Shown here: positions 49,401-60,309 of the stretch, piece after piece
Layout: the number at the start of each line of letters is the position of its first letter
Position numbering within the stretch: the first letter of the stretch is position 1
NCBI RefSeq assembly: GCF_900090045.1
Contig: NC_041783.1
Location: forward strand, 1,932,001 to 1,996,000
Direction: 5' to 3'
Source: Plasmodium malariae
Lineage: Eukaryota; Apicomplexa; Aconoidasida; Haemosporida; Plasmodiidae
DNA: 64,000 bases
Position numbers and translations under genes: made by a program
The notes under the pieces: generated by a model
Seen by the model: the letters and a program-made list of their open reading frames with translations, nothing else
Database searches by the model: none
What the model was told of the DNA's origin: nothing

Positions 49401-52400
49401 GGAAAACTCATGGATGGTCAACTAGTAGGAAGCCACCACACAGACAGTGTTGAACGCCCTCTCAGCAGTAACATAGATGTGCAAAATTATAGTAGAAGCT
49501 ATATAAATATGAATAGTAAAAATTTACATATAGGATGCACAAAATTAAGCACTGATGATTATAGAACATTAATATGTAGGAAAAACAGTTTGTCATCTAC
49601 TAGTGCGAATTGTGACAATGAACAAACGGAGGGAAGTAATGAGGACTTTTGCAAAAGTGCAAAAGATATATATCTCAAAAGGCAATCTGAAAATAGCCTT
49701 AAATCACGTAAACAAAAGAGTATATCATATAATAATAAATGGGAAAGTAAAGATAAACTTGGAAACAACATGAACACAAAAAAGGGAAGCGGATTGGTGT
49801 ATCACAAAGAAGGTCTATTTGATGGAGGAACAAACACAGATCTATCTTATCGAAGAAATAAGTACTCTATCAAAAAATGCATAAATTCATTTACTCCTCA
49901 ACATGATAATACAGAGAGGGGAAATCACGATAATACCGATAGATATGACGATATGGATAATTACAGTGATAATTATAATGATAACTACGAATGTATTAAT
50001 AGAGGTGCTTCTTCACAAATAAATGGGGATAAAGAAAAAAGATTGACGGATTCGCATAATAATAACTCGTTTAAAATTAAAAATAAAGGAAATATGAATA
50101 ATCATAGAAGAGGAAAGGGACAAAAAATTATCCATGCGTTACACTATAATAACTATTCCGATTCAGAAAAATGCAAAAGTTCCAACGTCAATACAAGTGA
50201 TCATATATCTAGAGGAAATATTATGAATAGTTCAAGTGAATATTTAAATTGTCATAATACAAATGGAAGTCTTACATCAACAGTGAATAAAGCATTTGAA
50301 AAAAAAAAAAAAATTAGATCAAAATGTAGCTCAGATTCTAAAAGTGTCGAAGAAATACGATATTCTAATAGTAGAGAAAATAAAAATTTTAAAAATAGTA
50401 TATCAGGATATAATAAAGAAATGGAAAACTATGACAACAATAACTTGCGTAATGCACATACAAAACTTTCATCTGAGTCAGACAAAAAGTGGAGTGAAAA
50501 AAAAAGTAAATCAAAAAATATGAACAATTATCACAGTAATATACATACCTGTAAGGCTATGAGCAATGAGAAAAAATTAACAATTAATTCTTTTAATGAA
50601 AATATATTATCTGAAAAGGATGAAGTGAATGATAAGTATTCATTTAATAAGAGCTTAAATTTGAGTAAGACAATGAATAAATTTGATCAAAATAAAGCAA
50701 GCAATAGTATAGTACTAAAAGAAGAAGAAAAAGGAAAAGGTACAAATTGTAGCAATTCCATAATATTTAATTCGGTAAATGGTCAGATGAGCCAAGGAAT
50801 ACAAAACGCATGCAAAGGTCAGGTGATTAGTTATTTAACAGACAATAAGGCCGATAATAACGGAAAAAGAACAGACAATTATAACTGTGCAATGTATAAC
50901 GTGGCAGGAGATGAGGGGAATGCAAATGTTAGTGCAAATGTAGGTAAAAGTGAGAGCCATATTAAAATTCAAACTGAAGGAGATGCAGTAAAAAGGGAAA
51001 TGAGTTCAGAATATTGCCCAATGAATTGTTTTAATATAGGTGAGGATAAAAATATACCAAGAAAACCGCTTAACAGTGTCTTAGGTTTAAAAGAGGCAAA
51101 TGATTACATGAAGAATGAGCTAAACTACTACTTAACTAATAGTATAAAAAATGAAAATGCTCATGAGGACACGACAAAAAAAATGGATTGTACACCCTCA
51201 AGTTTTAATATGGTAAATGATATAAAAAATAGTATACATAATGAAGAGCCTATAAAAAACATATACAATACTAGTAATATTGTAGACAAATCGTATTTTT
51301 GCGTAAGGGATAACAGAGAAATATTTAATACCTTAAACAGTGGTGAAATAAACTGCATACATGAAAATATTAATAACAGTGTTAGTAATGGTAATAGGAA
51401 CAGCAGTGATAACATTGACGGTAACGGTAGTAATAGTAGTAGCGCTAACAGTAATGGCAACAGTGGGTATAGCAGCGTATGCATCAGAAAAAATAATAGT
51501 AACGCCTCCGATATAGCCACTGCACACAATAGCAGTACACCCGTTGGTAGTGGCATTCCTGTGACTACTAATGCATATCCAAATGGTACATGTCTAAGTG
51601 AAGAAAGAGGAAATCCAATCTGTTTTAATGGAAACGGAAATGTATTTACATGTATTAATTCAAATGAAAGAGAACAAATAAAATTTACTAACCCTGCATT
51701 TAGAATTTCAAGTGATAGTGAATTAAGAAAAGGATATCATAATAACGTATATTATGACGATATCAATAGGAATCAAAATGTAAGTGTTCCTCCACTTACT
51801 AGTACTACTAATACGAATAATAGTATGATTTATCAAATGCCCCCCAGTTACCATCTGATGAATAAACGTTCTATATACGGCAACGCGATTAATCCGACGT
51901 CGACGGCGCCTGAACCGGCAACTAGGAGCATTATATTCAATTATAATAGGACTAGCAATAATGATAATAATATTAATAGTGAATATATGAACGGAAAAAA
52001 TATTAGCAGTAATAATATTATCAGTAATAATATTAGCCGTAATATTATTAACGGCAATAATAATGATCCTAATTTAGTTATTAACCCTAGCCTAGTGAAC
52101 GGTAACGGTTCAGGTGGAACGTACTATTATAGTAAAGCCTTCAGTACGGGTAACCTACATAATGAACATTTTAAGAATAATATATTTTACACGAAATTTG
52201 CAAGTAATGATAACAATTATAGCGATAATAAGAACAATATATTACTAAACAGACTTGTGAATAACAATAATGAAGGGAGTGATTCACCTATTAATATCCC
52301 TGAAGCTCAAGGTATACTTGATCCTAATTTTAGTAAAATAAATAATACAGTTCAAATGAATAACACAAAAATGCAAAATATAATTAATAATAATTATGCT

Positions 52401-52502
52401 AATTTACGTAATAACCCTCTTGTTAATAATAATATGAAGAATCAAAATATTTTCTATGATATCAATGGAAAAGCATATATGCACTCTATGGTAACGGCAT
52501 AA
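43482..52502 (+). CDS. 3,006-aa Asn/Ser/Lys-rich protein sharing a domain with the kinesin-like neighbour
   Basis: No named family recognised. Single exon with ATG at 43482 in a short AT-rich context; stop at 52500-52502. Visible parts: a cluster of cysteines near residues 122-138 (CKCASKCMSKCK), then residues 143-211, a domain that begins NEYLNVEPTNN, contains SDF-x3-NLRP and ends AIIKISNIS. The same order and spacing occur at residues 2986-3050 of the kinesin-like protein just upstream. The rest (about 230-2700) is disordered, rich in Asn, Ser, Lys, Arg and scattered Cys, with short basic stretches (RNRKKRD, KKKKKYD). The C-terminal 400 residues are Asn/Ser/Gly/Pro-rich with uncharged low complexity (IISNNISRNIINGNNN) and end YDINGKAYMHSMVTA. 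No signal peptide or membrane helix is seen. A cytoskeletal or RNP scaffold role is possible but not shown. Confidence 0.75.
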   Translation: MKKIEKNLMSDETNEYNATLSDCNSTDYNSNYKEGYKNSENNEDTFSEECNTPKFEKVIENNRINIRINKNANTQNCKKEKCKRKTNNSFICNLVKKIEDIYKRQLLNNNNNIEQNDCKTLIKSKCKCASKCMSKCKSSFMLNEYLNVEPTNNVFYRRRTPNETLHSSDFNGINLRPLLRFKSLHNYNNNNEMSKLQQQQKKAIIKISNISPSQRFTNNGIYTNQSTPYGTPANFFGLHKNIATGKFNVTKNEECKNSILPSPYFDMYHYSNKTNRRPYRSSNNHKTPPGYVRSVRVVPGCNPLSKVKNEGQKGRKYEGENRQRNEEIEKMNNEPNCSSHNNMNRKTSKICLHINRRGRQSRNRSKNNDKDETCSHKGSEEANCDKEATLFTCDQNLSNRNKRFEEKNKRSKFRASLSAPLKICNKWSNMKRGIHNNCENYENGEALFPLSSINGISINMNKGIDGREIFLHTHNTNSRVGEKDDGNDCIFPSTHCYNISNNEHRCRKCRNRKKRDVKMAYGGIHPANYGLSVLNHDIIEKRSIRNPQNYSNSNSSSYSNGNNSPLGDRMSENKNIGVYMERRRSAFPTTFDNYNKIYYCDGKKGFLKKIDGKKIQRNESHPCEQHENESNDNGKYLKIVGNGTSYIQIEDNKYGKSNNSGIFLDQRNYKSLHDVNDNKTIRYAEGKMHANEMEAHEEGKKEKQVGSLHNSRIRSSSRSNSNSDCRQDALIPMDYKIVKYVDSRGTSKNCIEEDVHIVDGKKRIHNNCMIPLINDGSFTRKCKYQNLKTITIRSDSKSSCDKKGLRCKEACIKSGRLKFRKDTFYNNEKKYNSKNNELYSHKDNMEKFKIVQCYKGDGEHVLLDPLYRFRCDKLKEEETLNLNKIKRNLKNLTSEKPKEICSNTILQIQDEQNGMKAKLCNVADAPSNNNNTKISSQMTRCISKRALPNRLNRLDIPNMYETDTNNNEKGRVNESYYHNKDSSSRCCLNSGRANKRISKRNKFEGNYKYYSKCPLKRISPSMDDNVNKKRIGKRCRSDYGYCFNAVNEEQNYNLSDGHSKYSDKMVEGSKSINSYHPTSNMFEKRKNKKKEDKQFISSRKARQLNSTINECHNKLSAENCYDKYDMQCSQNGSSSVLAGENEHSQGSIDKGGREGRMREKIIRNEEFLGKEKIIDMDKVLREPTIGRTSTSISKICETDTYGCIDGYTKNQLCDIRLLRGNFSHQEKKREIKNSYSYTNRSSKGGNSTLYAVGRYPVVVKDEQRDKMKMCNIPSTRSIYHGKNSSIHMKKKSMLGKYRSNLDDVELEHNSYSNKVHETERQSNQRMRCYSSEGEKSICNVDSKLDKLYSTQDGFSRCVHKNGGAYKKESTKCCHHNSDSNNSMSNNLKSKSKDDKLSYILSSNKFIRAQRKKKRGALEGFVCEGECNNLLRNGREMVKHSNGDKHGEPPKNVLYNEHRSGTSVRRGVSVRSSNRGRSDKRGNSTELKRRIPDLVNHEERYYTKNNIYDSAGVRSENDSKYHSNERRLYRKERNHTYGNDYKGKSTKCSSKSKGYGTTKYANDMNNNEEAKYKNERKKREFLQYNNSYSSNHSRNRSLYEKNISPCNSHKQDFHFSTSRNCDSNTYNLNEKLSDINVPTVILKKPTIIISDNSNGDKEEKKEFGKKNIFTCSYVNENYNPKEKVHSSSIHSKEGNNMDHYYSSEFHNRKNELSKNRENIISQNAHEKSTNDIYRINCTSKEENDLSVKKMNRSKLSYILYDEHDDMGKNNNKFFKFKKKKKYDTTDEQLRYKIATSTGSSHDKKESSTKSRIINEPIRGVKRELYISTNEENRYFREQKNSSVEKDREYIKSINRSLSSHPTNYENVEKNSKNGNLSMHIYNSKNIDNVFLHREKRKSSESICRKVSSNLREEHIFPDTETDRSKISSKGKRNAQINTDEKKHICADNYNTINSGLFEADEKILQTDSLKRRNSGKLMDGQLVGSHHTDSVERPLSSNIDVQNYSRSYINMNSKNLHIGCTKLSTDDYRTLICRKNSLSSTSANCDNEQTEGSNEDFCKSAKDIYLKRQSENSLKSRKQKSISYNNKWESKDKLGNNMNTKKGSGLVYHKEGLFDGGTNTDLSYRRNKYSIKKCINSFTPQHDNTERGNHDNTDRYDDMDNYSDNYNDNYECINRGASSQINGDKEKRLTDSHNNNSFKIKNKGNMNNHRRGKGQKIIHALHYNNYSDSEKCKSSNVNTSDHISRGNIMNSSSEYLNCHNTNGSLTSTVNKAFEKKKKIRSKCSSDSKSVEEIRYSNSRENKNFKNSISGYNKEMENYDNNNLRNAHTKLSSESDKKWSEKKSKSKNMNNYHSNIHTCKAMSNEKKLTINSFNENILSEKDEVNDKYSFNKSLNLSKTMNKFDQNKASNSIVLKEEEKGKGTNCSNSIIFNSVNGQMSQGIQNACKGQVISYLTDNKADNNGKRTDNYNCAMYNVAGDEGNANVSANVGKSESHIKIQTEGDAVKREMSSEYCPMNCFNIGEDKNIPRKPLNSVLGLKEANDYMKNELNYYLTNSIKNENAHEDTTKKMDCTPSSFNMVNDIKNSIHNEEPIKNIYNTSNIVDKSYFCVRDNREIFNTLNSGEINCIHENINNSVSNGNRNSSDNIDGNGSNSSSANSNGNSGYSSVCIRKNNSNASDIATAHNSSTPVGSGIPVTTNAYPNGTCLSEERGNPICFNGNGNVFTCINSNEREQIKFTNPAFRISSDSELRKGYHNNVYYDDINRNQNVSVPPLTSTTNTNNSMIYQMPPSYHLMNKRSIYGNAINPTSTAPEPATRSIIFNYNRTSNNDNNINSEYMNGKNISSNNIISNNISRNIINGNNNDPNLVINPSLVNGNGSGGTYYYSKAFSTGNLHNEHFKNNIFYTKFASNDNNYSDNKNNILLNRLVNNNNEGSDSPINIPEAQGILDPNFSKINNTVQMNNTKMQNIINNNYANLRNNPLVNNNMKNQNIFYDINGKAYMHSMVTA

Positions 52503-53608
52503 ATGAAAAAAAAAAAAAAAAATACTTAATCTTATGAATAATAGAGCAGTGATGGTTTTTTCTTTTTCTTTTTTTTTTTTTTATCATATAGAACAATCTT
52601 CATTCGATCATCATATAAATTATAATAAGCTAAATTATGCTGATCTACGGAGGAATGTAGTTACTACAGTACAATGGTGAGTATTTTTGCAGTAAACAGT
52701 ACATATGTGTTAAAATAGAAAAAAAAAAAAAAAAATGAATGAACACACTACTATAAGAATGTGAAATATGCGTTACACATTATGGTGGATAAGATGAACA
52801 AAATATAAACTTAAAAATATTTTAAAAGATGCAAAAAATTGTCAGCTATTCTATATGGGAGCATGCGTATATATACATATACACATATGTGTATGCCTAC
52901 ATTTAAATTGTAAATGAAGTAACTCAAGTATGCATATATACTTCGTAATTACTTAAAAAATGATTATAAGATATAGTTTTTTTACATGGGTTTAAAAGCA
53001 TATGATATAGTTGTCTTTTTACTTGTCCTTAATTTATTCTTCTTCATACATGAGATAGTATTATCAGGAAAGAAGCTTTAATATAATTTGGTCTTTTTTT
53101 TTTTTTTTTTTTTTTGGTATATCCATAAAACTGTTTAGTAAACATATGCAAAGGATACTTCTTTTTTGCTTTTATTTTTTTCCTTTTTTTTTTTTTTTTT
53201 TTTTTTTTTGTGGATGTTGCATATCAATATGTTAAAGCAACAATCAAAGCAGACAACGCTTCTTGTAATTAATTTAAAATTTTTTTTTTTTGAACTAAAT
53301 AAATTTTCTTAAAATAAATTATATAAATATTTTTTTTAATAAGAAAAGTTCATGTGATCTCCAGATGCCCGTTCACATAAAGAGGCCGAGGATAATTATT
53401 ATAAATAATAGACGAAAAAAGAGAAAATGAAACATAAAAATGTAAATAAATAGGGTAGTAAATAAATAAATAAATAAATATATATATATATATGAGCAAG
53501 AAGAAACGAGGTACTGTAAATTGAGGTTTGTATAAATGCATCCATATATTAACTGTGTTATGCTGCGTGTGATATGTACACATTTATACGGTATGCACTT
53601 TGAAATTT
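52503..53608. other. Spacer after the 3,006-aa gene
   Basis: Convergent region with poly-T tracts (52567-52582, 53094-53115, 53187-53209, 53281-53291) and AAATA-type repeats (53450-53480). Presumed 3' UTRs of the genes on both sides. No exon found. Confidence 0.55.
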
Positions 53609-54177
53609 TCACTTGGGAACGGGGTTAAGCCACTGACCTCCCTGGCCATATGCCGATGCAACGACTTGAGCCATCTTTCTTTGTTTATGATTCATGTATA
53701 TCATATACCATGCCTTGTATCCTAAATAAAAAATCAATCCCATGCCGAAAGGGTTTGCCCACCACCAATACCTATACTGATACCTGTTTATGTAAAGGGG
53801 GAAAATTACAAATTTGGACATTATATGGTAGCGGTTAGGTTATAACGTGTACATGCGATTCATAGAAGACGCATGTGTGCACGTATGCACATATGTATGT
53901 ATGCATATATGTACGTATGCATATATGTACGTATGCATATATGTACGTATGCAGCATATATCACATATATATTCTCAACATTATTTTCATTTTAAAAAAT
54001 CACTTAAAGAACTTACACCCTAACAACCTGGGCAATTTGATTATTTGTAAATTCTGCTACATCATTGTATACATGTATTATTTGTTTATTTTTGTAATTT
54101 GTCCACAATCTCTTCCATGTTTTGGGATTTATTCCCCTACCCATCATGGCTATATAAGATTGTATATGAAACCCCAT
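53609..54177 (-). CDS. Small single-pass membrane protein, 111 aa, two exons
   Basis: Exon 1 runs 54177-54017 (ATG directly after a T/A tract) and exon 2 53783-53609; donor GTAAGT, acceptor ATAAACAG, intron 233 nt. Lengths 161 + 175 = 336 nt, 112 codons with stop, so the phase matches exactly. The product starts MGFHIQSYIAMMGRGINPK, has a basic first half (KTWKRLWTNYKNKQ), an aromatic patch YQYRYWWW, then one membrane helix (GMGLIFYLGYKAWYMIYM), a basic stop (NHKQRK) and a tail ending GGQWLNPVPK. The pattern of an aromatic Tyr/Arg stretch, one helix with G-x-G and a Lys/Arg-rich end resembles small inner-membrane subunits of mitochondrial complexes, for instance ATP synthase subunit f, but identity is weak and this is only a suggestion. 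The first Met in exon 2 (53821) is out of use in this model. Confidence 0.82.
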
Positions 54178-55367
54178 TTTTTTTTTTTTTTTTTTTTCCT
54201 AAAAAAATATAAATCAAAAATGCGTTAGCAGTATGTTATCGAATATGAAAAATAGACTAAGAACATTTACATATATATATAAATGTATGTATATTATATG
54301 CATACACATGTGAAACGTTGCGCAAAGTCTTCATTAAGTATATGTAAATATATTTTAATAAATAAATATAAACATATATATATATATATATATATATAAA
54401 CATATATTTGTGTTCCTATTTTATTTATTACTGCTTAAACGGGAAAAAAAAAGAATTTTACTTTTTTTTTTTAGTGTTTTGCTAAATTATGACTTGTTAA
54501 AACATTTTGTATACTTTGTTCATTTATACACTAAATAGTACTTAAAGTATCGTAGCTTTTACAATTTTCGCTTTCATTTCCTTTTGGAATAGATAATTTT
54601 CAAAAGTGTGAACCGTTTTCAAAATGTGAAGATAATGGAAGTACAGAAAAAAAAGTAAAAATGGGAACGTATAAAGAATGAAAAAAAGGCAAATTGTAAA
54701 AAGGGAAAAAAATAAGATTCACGAAAAACAGTACTACATTTGCAAATAGGTTTATTTTTTATTTATTTATATTTTTTTCTTGCAAATGCGTGAATGTGTA
54801 TGAAGGGAAAAAAAAAAAAGATACAAATATTATTTTGTTTTCACAATTTTTTCACGTTTGCATAATTTGAATGTAGCGAATATCTATAACATTTTAAAGA
54901 ACATACAAACATAATAACGTACAAACATGAATTATTACATATATAAATGTATATATGTATATTATTTTACAGTATATGCTTTCCCAAGCATACTTTTTTT
55001 AAGCGTGAGTGCTTTATATAATTAATGCTCAAGCCAAAAAGATTATAATACGATTTGGTAATAGAAAATATTTACCTCTACACAAAAAAAATATATTTCG
55101 GAATTTCATAAAAAAAGTGTTCATTTTGAATAGGAGAAAACGAAAATTTTTTAATGCTCATCTCTGTGTTCTTTGAAGTGCACACGTACACAGAGGTACA
55201 AGCAAAAACATAAGTAGGTACACATGTATATTAATGTACACACACATACATACATACATACATACGTAAACAAAAATAAATGTGTTATATTACCCTTTGG
55301 TACAATTAGCGCGCCAACAATATTGTGATAACATTGTTTTTATTTTAAAAAAAGGGAAAAGCAGAAG
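54178..55367. other. Spacer upstream of the small membrane-protein gene
   Basis: Starts with the T20 tract abutting the ATG at 54177, then AT-rich sequence with (TA)n at 54372-54400, ACATAC repeats at 55240-55266 and no reading frame with exon signals. Should hold the promoter of the small gene and the 3' UTR of the PH-domain gene. Confidence 0.55.
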
Positions 55368-58300
55368 TCATTTTAACATTTGTTCTTGAGTTTTTCGAAT
55401 GGCATCCTTCCACAGTACAGTATAATTTATGTTCATTTTTATACAGTATAATTTTAATTTAAGTTGAACTTTTCTAACAATAAACTCAGACCGCGATTGT
55501 ATGTTAGAAGTTTTATTGTATTTATAGGTTATATTACCCAATCCTATTACCCATGTTGCAATAACTTCTTCATCGTTTGAAAAAAAATCATAAGTTCTTT
55601 CCTTCGTACGCAGTGTGAAACATTTATATGGATTAATTCTGTATGCATTGTTATAAAACTGACTTAATTTAATTTTTTTATTTTCCAGTTTTTTCTTGTT
55701 TTGCTTTTCAATCAGCCAATACACAGGTCTGCTATTTAAGCCATATTCTATTGATGTGACATCCTGCAAAAAAAAAAAAAAAAAAAAAAAAAGTAAAATA
55801 AAATAAAATATAACGACAAAAATGAGGTGCGATTGTGTGGGTTCGCAAGAAGACGCAGTGTAACGGCACACACACGTTTATATGTATATATGTATGTAAA
55901 TGCGCATTGCAACCTTCATGTCTATGAGATTCTTCTTTTTGAAGCCCCTCTTTTCCTTGACATTTTTCGTCCACGTAATGAACCGGTTATCAACCATCTT
56001 CATGTATAGTAAGACTGGCTTATGAGTAAAGCTGAAATATTTGCATTTATATATTGTCGTGCCTTTGTTCATTTTTGTGAGCTCTTTAAATATTGACTTA
56101 TCATTCAATCGACCTTGGGCATTAGAAAATAATAATGTTTTTTTTTTTAAATTATTTCTCTGAAGGGTTACTGATGTTAATTTATTTTTTAATTGATCAA
56201 TGAATTTATTAGCTAGTTCAATATTGTTAATATTTGATTCATACATTTTTAATATTTCATCATCAAACATAATTTCCATATTTTTTTTTTGTCCCAAGTA
56301 TTCATTTTCCCGTTGTTTCACTACATTTACTATGGGTTCCATAAAATTAACATCTAATAGACGAATTAAATCATCACATAGATTTTCATTATTTAATAAT
56401 TTCTCTTCAATAAGTTGAGCATTTTCCTTAAAAAAGTTTGCATAATTGATAATACTCTCTTCATTTAATTTAAATATTTGTAACATTTTATTAAGAATAT
56501 ATAATAAATTATCAATTTTTGGAATAAAGAAATTATCTGTACTGTCTGTACTTTTGCCCATCGTTTTATATTTATGTTTAACAGATTCATTTTCTTCTTT
56601 TAATTGTTCATTCTGTTTTATCATATCATTTAATATTTTTGAGTTTTTTTCTAATTCATCCCTTAACTGTTCATTCTCTTGTGTACTTTTTTCTAATGAA
56701 TATTTCAAAGTTACACATTGTTCTTTCTTTTTATTTAAAATATTTTCTTTCTCTTCTACATCTTTTATATACTCATAAATTTGACCTTGTAATTCTTCAT
56801 TTCTCTTTTTAAGTATATTCATTTCTTCTGTTATTTTTAAACTTTCTTCACTCTTTATTTGCATAATAGCACATAAATTTTCTATCTTTGTTTGTTTCTC
56901 TCTGTATGCATCAACATATGATATACGGTGTTCATCTAATTCTTGATACATATTAAATAATTTGTTATATTTCGCTTCTAAATTTTTTATTAGCATTTCA
57001 TAATGTTGAATAGTTAAATTATCTTTCTCCTTAGCATCTATTAAAGTGTATGTATTATCGTGTAGATCTTTTATTTTATCATTTAACACCTCCTCTTTAT
57101 TTTCTAATATATGTACTTTTTCTTTTAAAAAGCTAGCCAACTTTTTAGACTGTATATATTTTAATTTTGTGCCATTTACATGTCTATGAGTATCTGTAGT
57201 GTCATTATTATTTGACAGTAAAGTTGTGCAAGACGAATTGTCCTTTGAGTTGATTCGGGACGGGGGTAGCAAAAACGTTTTTACACTTTCGCTAGAAGAT
57301 TTGTAATTACAGCTACCACTATTATTACAGCTACCACTATTATTACAGCTACCACTATTATTACTGATACATTTGTTACTATTGTTAACATAATTAGTAC
57401 CGTTAGCATTATTGCTGCTCTTAATATTATTTCTACTCTTTTTATTACTATTGCTATTACTGTTGTCACTGATAGTGCCTAAGTTCAAGGAATGAGAAGC
57501 GTGGCTGTTCTTGTTTGTTCTTTTTGTCCTTCTTGTTAGCTTTATCCTCTTTTTATTATGGCCACCATGGTTATCGTTATGATTATCATTATGATTATCG
57601 TTATCGTTATCGTTATCGTTATTGTAGTTGTAGTTGTAGTTGTAATTACTGTTGCTGCTGCTTCTACTACTGCTATTATTGTTGATATTCCCAAAAGGGT
57701 TATGCGTGTCATGACTGCTGGAATATGATACTTCTTTCTTATTTCGCCCTATTGAGGCCGTTATATCTGAGTCTTCTCCCCTTATACCCGTGGTTTTTTT
57801 AAATAATGAATCCTTAGAATATATATTAGACTCATTTTTTGAGTACCCATTACTAATTTTTGTCTTAATATTGTTGTATGAAGATTTGGTATATACAGAT
57901 TTATTCGAACTGTCAGTACTAAAATTGTAATGGAGCTTGTTGTTAGCATTTTTTTTTTTTTTATCAAAAATTCTCTCAGTAAAAACCGTTTTAGTTATGT
58001 CTTGCCCATCCAATTGATTATGATTATCTTCTTTATAAATATCTTTGTTTATTCTTTTTAACCTGACTTTATTCTTTCTCGTGTTAGGAAGTAGGTAATC
58101 GTTCTCTTCACTCATGGAAGGCTCTTGTTCTAAATCTTGTAAGTTTTGTAAATTATAATTACTAACATTGACAAGGAGGCTTTTATTATTGTTCATATCC
58201 CCTTGTATGTGAAATTTAACTGCACTAGTACTGTTTGCTTTTTCCTTTTCTAGTCTTCCCATATTAGCTATCTTTTCCCCTTCTTCTTCCTTCTCCTTAT

Positions 58301-58619
58301 CAAAATAATAATAGGGATCTGTGTGAACTTCTCTTTTGTTTTTCTGAATACTCTTTTGAATAATTTCTTTTCGTCTTCTATTTTCTCCAAACGAATCATC
58401 ACTTGAGTGTTGCTCTTCACACTTTTCCTTATCAAGCTTTTCAGAACTTAAAAAAGAGGAGTTATTATTTTTTAATTTTATGGACCACTGGATTAGCTTC
58501 TCTCTCTCTTCCTTGAGTTTGCGTAGTGGGTCAACTGAGTTTCTTGGTTTTTTTCCTGACTCGCACAGATTACCTTCTTCCACCATTTCGTAATTTTTCT
58601 TTTTCCTTTCCATCCTCAC
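55368..58619 (-). CDS. Coiled-coil protein with C-terminal PH domain, two exons
   Basis: Exon 1 58619-55914 (902 codons), donor GTTGCA; exon 2 55763-55368 after acceptor TTTTGCAG; intron about 150 nt with an A24 tract. Phase 0 on both sides; 1,033 aa. Residues 1-480 are disordered, with SGSCNN repeats, an Asn/Asp/His stretch and a basic RRTKRTNK patch. Residues about 483-690 form a long coiled coil (heptads through EENESVKHKYK). Residues about 845-980 are a PH domain split by the intron: GTTIYKCKYFSFTHKPVLLY, FITWTKNV, KKNLIDMKDVTSIEYG, KCFTLRTKERTYDFFSND and the final helix EEVIATWVIGLGNI with the invariant Trp. It matches the PH layout (Lys/Arg-rich first strands, one C-terminal helix with W), closest in style to plant/protist PH domains of GTDRT-x-L type. 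Likely binds a membrane lipid and dimerises by the coil; partner unknown. Confidence 0.82.
57305..57365 (-). repeat. 15-bp repeat encoding NNSGSC
   Basis: Three to four tandem copies giving Asn-Asn-Ser-Gly-Ser-Cys in the disordered part of the PH-domain protein; a cysteine in each copy is unusual. Confidence 0.85.
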
Positions 58620-58930
58620 AGTGTTAGGATAAAGAATATGCTATCCGTTGGTCCGTCTGTCTAACTATATACTTGTCTATATATGTATATGTACGTATGT
58701 GTTTATGTATAATTACAGTGATTATTTAACTCTTAAATGGGTAATGCAAATTAAGAAATGTCTCTTTCCTTGCACTCTTATAATTAGAAAAGGGCGATAT
58801 TTTGTGTGGGATTCAACAAAAATGGTAAAAAATGAAACAAAACAAAACAAAAAAATGGCTACATGAAGGGGTAATTACGAAGCTTCGCACAAAGAAATTT
58901 TATCCCTTACTGCAAAGGTCATGTATACAC

Positions 58931-59205
58931 GATGAATATGTGATGGATATGTGATAAATATGTGATGAATATTTGATGAATATGTGATGGATATGTGATA
59001 AATATGTGATGAATATGTGATAAATATGTGATGAATATTTGATGAATATGTGATGGATATGTGATAAATATGTGATGGATATTTGATGAATATATGATGG
59101 ATATGTGATAAATATGTGATAAATATGTGATGAATATGTGATAAATATGTGATGAATATGTGATGAATATGTGATAAATATGTGATGAATATGTGATGAA
59201 TATGT
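58931..59205. repeat. 11-bp minisatellite (GATGAATATGT / GATAAATATGT)
   Basis: About 25 copies of an 11-bp unit with three variants (GATGA, GATAA, GATGG) arranged irregularly, plus occasional TTGATG copies. Noncoding, about 300-600 bp upstream of the PH-domain gene. Confidence 0.93.
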
Positions 59206-60309
59206 ATAATATTATGTAATAGTGTGGTGTATTGTCTACTTGAGGAAAATAATGATATGCGTGTGTGTAGTACTTAGGTGTGTAGTTCTTATGTTACTCT
59301 TGTACCCATGTACTAATATCATTTGAAAATGTGTCGGAATAAAGGAATTAATAAGTATTGCTTCATATTTTAGTATATTACTTATAAGCGTGCAACAAAA
59401 AAAAAAAAGAAAAAAAAAAAAAAAAAAAAAAATATATTAAAATTTTAAATTATTATACAAAGAAAGGTAGGGGTGTGTGGAAAAAAAGGAGAGTGAAGAA
59501 GGTGAAGAAGGTGAAGAATGTGAAGCATACGGAAAAGCAGAAAGAGAAGAAACAAAACGAGAAACAGAAAAGAATGAAAAAACAAAATTACCAAAAATAA
59601 AATGTCCAACCATTACATAATTACCCGCATGTGTGTCATCAAATGACCAGAATGCATATTACTGTTACAAAGTAAAAATAAATAATTTTTTTTTCTGCAT
59701 TTTGTTTAAAATTGTTTGAAAAATATGTAACACTTTGTACAAATTACTTTTTTAGAATATTCCGTTATTTCGTTATTTCGTTGTATCGTTACTTCTTTAC
59801 CTCTTTATTCTTTACCTCTTTATTCTTACCTCTTCATTCTTTACCCCTTTATTCTTTACTTCTTTCTTTCTTTTTTTAAATGCGCCAAGCTCTGTCGCAT
59901 GCAGTGTGTTTATTGTAACTATTTTATTTTTTTAAAAGGAACACAAAGGAATTCTAAAAATACTTAAAACGTTTTAGTTAATGTCTTATTATTTTGTTTT
60001 TGTTTTGTTGTGAGCGTCTGAACTGGTATGCTGTAATGGCATTACATGCATGTGTATGTATGGGTAATTATTGTAAGTATGCATAAATAGGTGTACGTAT
60101 GTGTATATACGTATGTATAATGTATAACATTTTTTTGGTTCGCGTTTTACACAGTAGTTCCTGTAGTGCACTACAAAAAAAAAAAAAATAAATAAATAAA
60201 AAAAAATATTAAAACAAAGCAAAAAGAAAAATACAAAAATAATATAAATAAAAATAAAGATTAAAAGGAAGAAACAAAAAAGAAAGAATAGAAGAAATAA
60301 ATGAAGTAA

